Assembly (NCBI GenBank): GCA_025924845.1
Contig: JAICHN010000266.1
Coordinates: forward strand, 1-7,293
Direction: 5' to 3'
Source: Chloroflexota bacterium
GTDB lineage: Bacteria > Chloroflexota > UBA5177 > JANWHV01
DNA length: 7,293 bases
Below are positions 4,841 to 7,293 of the stretch, piece by piece. A program made the translations under genes and the position numbers. Within the stretch, counting starts at the first letter, position 1, and each line of letters opens with the position of its first letter. The notes beneath the pieces are model-generated. The model did no database searches. It was not told the DNA's origin and saw only the letters and a list, made by a program, of their open reading frames with translations.

Positions 4841-5755
4841 TTACGGTTGGTGCGTAGCGGGCACGAAGCGGATGGCCGGCGGTTCGGCGATCAGGTCGGC
4901 GGAGATTTCGCGGATCTTCCGGGCCAGTTGTCGTTCCAGCCATTGGCAGGAAGCGAGGTCGGCACAACGGACCAGCAGCGTCTCGCCGTCGCACGCGATC
5001 TGGGTGGTTGGCGCTACCTTTGCTTGGTAGACCGTGGGTGCGACGACCGCGGCCAGTTCGCGTTTGATCGCCTCCCATAACTCATCGTGCTTGAGGGGCG
5101 GGACCGGCCCTGTTTCTTGTAAGGGGGTAGGGGGTACTGTTTCTTGCTGATCTGTGTAGTGTAATTGCTGTTTATTGTAGGTGTCCCGCTGGACAGGTGG
5201 GTCAAGGTGATCCGAGGCGGCCGGCCGGACACCTCCCTGGCGTCCAGTGGGACGGGTGGGAGGTGTCCGGCTAGACACCTGGGAGGTGTCGGAGCCGGCA
5301 TCAACCGGGGAAGCGCCGCGCGTTCGATTACCCCAGATTCGCCCATCCTGGTCGCAGAGGCGGAGACGAATATAGCTCGGTCGGAAGCCACGTTCGGGAT
5401 CGAGTTGAAGGTGGCGCTCGATCAATCCTTTGCCCTCCAACCCGGCCAATGCTCGTTGCACGCTCCGCTCGCCGATGCGTGCCCCCCAATCGAGACGCGT
5501 GCCCTCGCGAGTGACGATACCGCCGGAAATCTGCTCGATCGTGATTTGGTCCCCCTGCTTCTTGAAGCCGAGGGTCCGGCGGATCAGATACAGGAGAACG
5601 CGCAACTCTATTTCGGGAAGGAAGGGCGCCACCCAGTCAAAGAAAACATCGGGCGTCTGGGTATACAGGGGGGGATATAGACCGGGAAAGGCGGACCAAT
5701 CGGGAGGGCCGCTGAGATCGTAGGGCCCGGCCGAGAAGTCGTCATCACGCGGCAT
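4841..5755 (-). CDS. Replication-initiator-like protein: phage-O-type winged helix plus DnaA domain I-like C-terminus
   Basis: The product is 304 residues. Residues about 36-130 resemble the winged-helix N-terminus of phage replication protein O and related initiators: VFFDWVAPFLPEIELRVLLY, IRRTLGFKKQGDQITIEQI, then ERSVQRALAGLEGKGLIERH. Residues about 145-222 form a low-complexity, Pro/Thr/Gln-rich linker containing a 9-residue repeat (QETVPPTPL/QETGPVPPL). Residues about 224-298 resemble DnaA domain I: DELWEAIKRELAAVVAPTVYQ, then ETLLVRCADLASCQWLERQL and IRFV. That domain normally self-associates and contacts the DnaB helicase. No AAA+ ATPase or DnaA-type DNA-binding domain is present. GGAGG (5761-5765), 5 nt upstream, selects this start over an in-frame ATG at 5779. 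The gene overlaps the XRE gene by 11 nt, so translation is probably coupled. The role in replication is inferred. Confidence 0.8.
   Translation of the reverse strand: MPRDDDFSAGPYDLSGPPDWSAFPGLYPPLYTQTPDVFFDWVAPFLPEIELRVLLYLIRRTLGFKKQGDQITIEQISGGIVTREGTRLDWGARIGERSVQRALAGLEGKGLIERHLQLDPERGFRPSYIRLRLCDQDGRIWGNRTRGASPVDAGSDTSQVSSRTPPTRPTGRQGGVRPAASDHLDPPVQRDTYNKQQLHYTDQQETVPPTPLQETGPVPPLKHDELWEAIKRELAAVVAPTVYQAKVAPTTQIACDGETLLVRCADLASCQWLERQLARKIREISADLIAEPPAIRFVPATHQP
5110..5146. repeat. 10-bp direct repeats beside an AT-rich tract in the replication-like gene
   Basis: CTGTTTCTTG occurs at 5110-5119 and 5137-5146, a 27-nt period that also encodes the repeated QET segment of the linker. The stretch 5136-5180 has about 36% GC (16 of 45 bases counted), much below its surroundings, and adjoins the AGGTGTC cluster. 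It could be an easily melted part of an origin, or just the trace of a small coding duplication. Confidence 0.4.
5179..5290. repeat. Iteron-like cluster of AGGTGTC heptamers inside the replication-like gene (candidate origin)
   Basis: The heptamer AGGTGTC occurs exactly at 5179-5185, 5261-5267 and 5284-5290, and as its complement GACACCT at 5228-5234 and 5274-5280. Two further AGGTG pentamers lie at 5195 and 5205. The copies build larger symmetries: a perfect 13-bp inverted repeat (5225-5237 with 5258-5270) and GACACCT-GGG-AGGTGTC (5274-5290). The copies fall in different codon phases and orientations of the gene, so a repeated peptide does not explain them. Initiator genes of lambdoid phages carry their origin in the same manner. 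The repeats are seen directly; the origin role is inferred. Confidence 0.55.
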
Positions 5756-6146
5756 CGCTACCTCCAGCTGCTCGACCATTGGCCCGGGCGACCAGGTGAA
5801 TATACCGATCCAGCGTGGTCAGCAGGTCCTCTCGATCAGCAACCGGGATGGTGTCATCGTGCAGGAGATCGACCAGGGCGCAGAGGGTCGGATGGCTGGT
5901 GATTTCCGGTCCAAAGCCCTCGGCCGGGAGCCCGGCGGCGGCGAGGAGCCGATTGGTCTCGGTGGGGCTGAGCGCCAGGGCGCGCGCGAGCGCGAGTACC
6001 TGATCGCGCCCGGTGGGGAGCCGCTGATCCCGCTCAAGCCGGTTGACCGTCCCCACGTTCACGCCGCCCGCCCGGGCCAATCCATTTTGGGCCAAGCCGG
6101 CGCGTTCGCGGTAGCCCCGCAATAGGGCGCCGAAGCTTGCTTCCAT
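5745..6146 (-). CDS. XRE-family helix-turn-helix regulator
   Basis: The 133-residue protein has an N-terminal Cro/C1-type helix-turn-helix at residues about 5-72: LLRGYRERAGLAQNGLARAG, VNVGTVNRLERDQRLPTGRD, LALARALALSPTETNRLLAAAG. The C-terminal part (about 80-120) is helical, perhaps for dimerisation, and has no recognised domain. The ATG at 6146 is preceded by a purine-rich GGAGGGGAG site with 6 nt spacing. The gene is first in a two-gene operon and its end overlaps the start of the replication-like gene, so it probably sets expression of that initiator and of itself. It could equally act as a copy-control or prophage-type repressor. DNA-binding family membership is clear; its target is inferred. 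Confidence 0.88.
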   Translation of the reverse strand: MEASFGALLRGYRERAGLAQNGLARAGGVNVGTVNRLERDQRLPTGRDQVLALARALALSPTETNRLLAAAGLPAEGFGPEITSHPTLCALVDLLHDDTIPVADREDLLTTLDRYIHLVARANGRAAGGSDAA

Positions 6147-6182
6147 TCGGCGCTCCCCTCCCTCTTCCCTCTGTTGCCCGCT

Positions 6183-6211
6183 AGCATAGCCTGCCGTTGC
6201 GGATCCGTCAA
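6183..6211 (-). promoter_or_regulatory. Promoter of the XRE/replication-like operon
   Basis: On the minus strand TTGACG (6211-6206, 5/6 match) is followed after exactly 17 nt by TATGCT (6188-6183, 4/6). Transcription would begin near 6176, giving a leader of about 30 nt before the XRE start codon. Spacing and -35 quality make this a credible housekeeping promoter. Confidence 0.65.
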
Positions 6212-6282
6212 TCCCCCATGGGGCTTATCCTGCTATATGCATAAGCATGCGTTAATTTCAGCCAACTTTGCAAATCCGCAAA
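6197..6282. promoter_or_regulatory. Two-copy candidate operator TTGCNNATCCGNNAA
   Basis: TTGCGGATCCGTCAA (6197-6211) and TTGCAAATCCGCAAA (6268-6282) share 11 of 15 positions in the same orientation, 71 bp apart. The first copy covers the -35 box of the XRE promoter. The second sits in a perfect 6-bp inverted repeat, CTTTGC (6266-6271) with GCAAAG (6278-6283). Together with CCCCATGGGG between them, this suggests binding sites for the XRE protein. Function is inferred from position. Confidence 0.4.
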
Positions 6283-6317
6283 GAACACGGTCCCGCTCAC
6301 TCAATCACCGCTGAGCA

Positions 6318-6346
6318 TGGACGCCTGTGCCCGGCCGCGGTATAGC
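6318..6346 (+). promoter_or_regulatory. Weak promoter candidate for the methyltransferase
   Basis: TGGACG (6318-6323) and TATAGC (6341-6346) are spaced by 17 nt, each matching the sigma-70 consensus at 4 of 6 positions. It would give a long leader of about 140 nt. Such matches are common by chance, so confidence is low. Confidence 0.22.
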
Positions 6347-6492
6347 TCAGCGCCCCCTCAAGTTGAGTCTCTTGCCGGTCATCCTCACCGTCATGGCGGT
6401 ACACTTTGGGCTGGATTCACCCCGTGTGGACCAGAGGACCCGCTACTGCCTGCCGACCATCCGGCGGCCGATTATGAAGTTGTGGAGAAACG

Positions 6493-7293
6493 ATGGGGGC
6501 GGCGATGGAATCCTCGGGTAGCGCGGGAACCGGTTGGAGCGAAGCGGATTCGCGACACTTCCTCGAGGTCGGACAAATCCACACGCCCGGGCGAGCGGAG
6601 ATCCGCGAGACACTCCTCGACCTCATTCCGGCCGAGCAAGATGAACCGTTTCTTGCCGTTGAGCTTGGCGTGGGTGGCGGCTGGCTGAGCGAGGCGATCC
6701 TACGGCGTTTCTCCGCTTCGCGTGTCGTGGGCTTTGACGGCTCCCCAACCATGCTTCGGAAAACCGGCGCCAGGTTAGGTCCGTTCGCCGGACGCTTTGC
6801 GTTGCGGCCGTTCCGGCTGGAGGATCGATCCTGGTTGGCGGAAGTCGGCGCCGATACGCGGTGCTTTGTCAGCTCATTGGTGATCCATCATCTTGACGCA
6901 GCCGGAAAGCAGGCGCTCTACCGTGATCTGTACTCGCGCCTCAAAGCCGGAGGCGCGCTGCTCATCGCCGACCTTGTCGCGCCCAATGGCGAGCGGGAGC
7001 GTCGGTGTATGGCGCGGTGGTGGGATGCTGAGGTGGAGCGCCAATCGCTCGCCGCTACCGGCGCCCGCGCAGTGTACCGACAATTCGTTGACGACGGCTC
7101 GAACTGGTATGCGCATCCCGATCCGATGGATATGCCGTCAACAGTGTCCGAACATCTTTCCTGGTTGACCGAGGCTGGGTTCGTCAACGTGGATGTGTTT
7201 TGGTTGCAAGCGGGTCACGCCGTCTACGGAGGCTATAAGGAACCATTGTCGCGGCTCAGGAGCACGTCAAGCCGCGGCCCTCTGGGTAGGCAA
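6493..7293 (+). CDS. Class I SAM-dependent methyltransferase, 3' end beyond the window
   Basis: The frame opens at ATG 6493 (GGAG at 6484-6487, 5 nt away; in-frame TGA at 6475) and runs 267 codons to the last base without a stop. A Rossmann-type methyltransferase core is visible. Motif I is VELGVGGGWL (Glu57, Gly59, Gly61, Gly63), which binds S-adenosylmethionine. GFDGSPTML follows, with Asp82 as the likely ribose ligand. Then come CFVSSLVIHHLD (124-135) and LKAGGALLIADLVAP (150-164). Near the end, FWLQAGHAVYGGYK (236-249) is a closing strand common in these small enzymes, followed by a basic Ser/Arg tail. The protein is soluble and has no export signal. Its substrate (small molecule or other) cannot be told. 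It is divergent from the XRE operon, and no partner gene is visible. A later start at 6505 would drop four residues. Confidence 0.85.
   Translation, partial: MGAAMESSGSAGTGWSEADSRHFLEVGQIHTPGRAEIRETLLDLIPAEQDEPFLAVELGVGGGWLSEAILRRFSASRVVGFDGSPTMLRKTGARLGPFAGRFALRPFRLEDRSWLAEVGADTRCFVSSLVIHHLDAAGKQALYRDLYSRLKAGGALLIADLVAPNGERERRCMARWWDAEVERQSLAATGARAVYRQFVDDGSNWYAHPDPMDMPSTVSEHLSWLTEAGFVNVDVFWLQAGHAVYGGYKEPLSRLRSTSSRGPLGRQ

Larger units (their letters stand above)
6147..6492. other. 346-bp divergent gene-free region rich in palindromes
   Basis: This gap separates the divergent XRE operon and methyltransferase. It holds the XRE promoter, a two-copy candidate operator, and the palindromes CGGATCCG (6200-6207), CCCCATGGGG (6214-6223), TATGCATA (6236-6243), GCATGC (6245-6250) and TTTGCAAA (6267-6274). 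The segment 6225-6285 is AT-rich. The second half (about 6300-6490) holds a weak plus-strand promoter candidate. Its open frames show no recognisable protein, so I call no gene there. Confidence 0.6.

Noticed and set aside
5092..5134. G-runs that might form a quadruplex
   Set aside because: The second and third G-runs are about 20 nt apart, beyond a standard quadruplex loop.
5179..5290. CRISPR-like array
   Set aside because: Repeats are only 7 bp, lie in both orientations and have irregular spacing inside a coding gene.
5165..5680. 171-residue plus-strand frame opposite the replication-like gene
   Set aside because: It is the antisense shadow of a gene with clear domains, ribosome site and promoter.
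6224..6232. TTATCC near the XRE promoter as a DnaA box
   Set aside because: Only the first six bases fit TTATCCACA, and no second box is close by.
6336..6410. tRNA-like TAGCTCAG string after GCGGTA
   Set aside because: No matching acceptor-stem complement, no anticodon arm and no TTCGAAT-type T-loop at the right distance; only an 8-nt resemblance.
6317..6688. Open frames of 64-123 residues upstream of and overlapping the methyltransferase start
   Set aside because: No recognisable motifs and low-complexity composition; the 123-residue frame runs into the clear methyltransferase in another frame.

Overview
The window is GC-rich chromosomal or chromosomally integrated bacterial DNA. Gene style suggests a high-GC, non-enteric bacterium: a Tat-type lipid-free solute-binding protein leader, a GntR/UTRA regulator, a two-domain sulfurtransferase with a CNGGVAAT loop, and an XRE gene paired with a DnaA-domain-I replication-like protein. 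My best guess is a Chloroflexota of the Thermomicrobia type, but this is inference from protein style and is not proven by any marker gene here.

Left part (1-2012), a sugar locus. On the minus strand lie a TIM-barrel sugar phosphate isomerase/epimerase (408-1151) and then the start of a Tat-exported ABC-transporter solute-binding protein (1-224, cut by the window edge). A divergent GntR/UTRA regulator (1293-2012) reads the other way. The layout suggests uptake and catabolism of a sugar or polyol under a ligand-responsive repressor. The gap between isomerase and binding protein holds two perfect hairpins, one lying over a possible promoter.

Middle part (2013-4701), plus strand. A 442-residue REC-PAS-GGDEF protein has a receiver that has lost every phosphorylation residue, while its cyclase domain keeps the I-site. 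It is followed by a two-domain (rhodanese-type) sulfurtransferase. A perfect 20-bp inverted repeat closes this block where it meets the convergent minus-strand operon.

Right part (4702-6300), minus strand. An XRE regulator (5745-6146) overlaps by 11 nt a 304-residue protein (4841-5755) with a phage-O-like winged-helix N-terminus and a DnaA domain I-like C-terminus. This is a plausible plasmid- or phage-derived replication module. Inside the replication-like gene are five exact copies of AGGTGTC in both orientations and several codon phases, next to an AT-rich tract. That arrangement recalls the lambda origin, which is embedded in gene O, and it is the most interesting signal in the window. 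The operon has a good sigma-70-like promoter, a repeated candidate operator and several palindromes upstream.

Right edge (6493-7293), plus strand: a class I SAM-dependent methyltransferase still open at the window end, divergent from the XRE operon.
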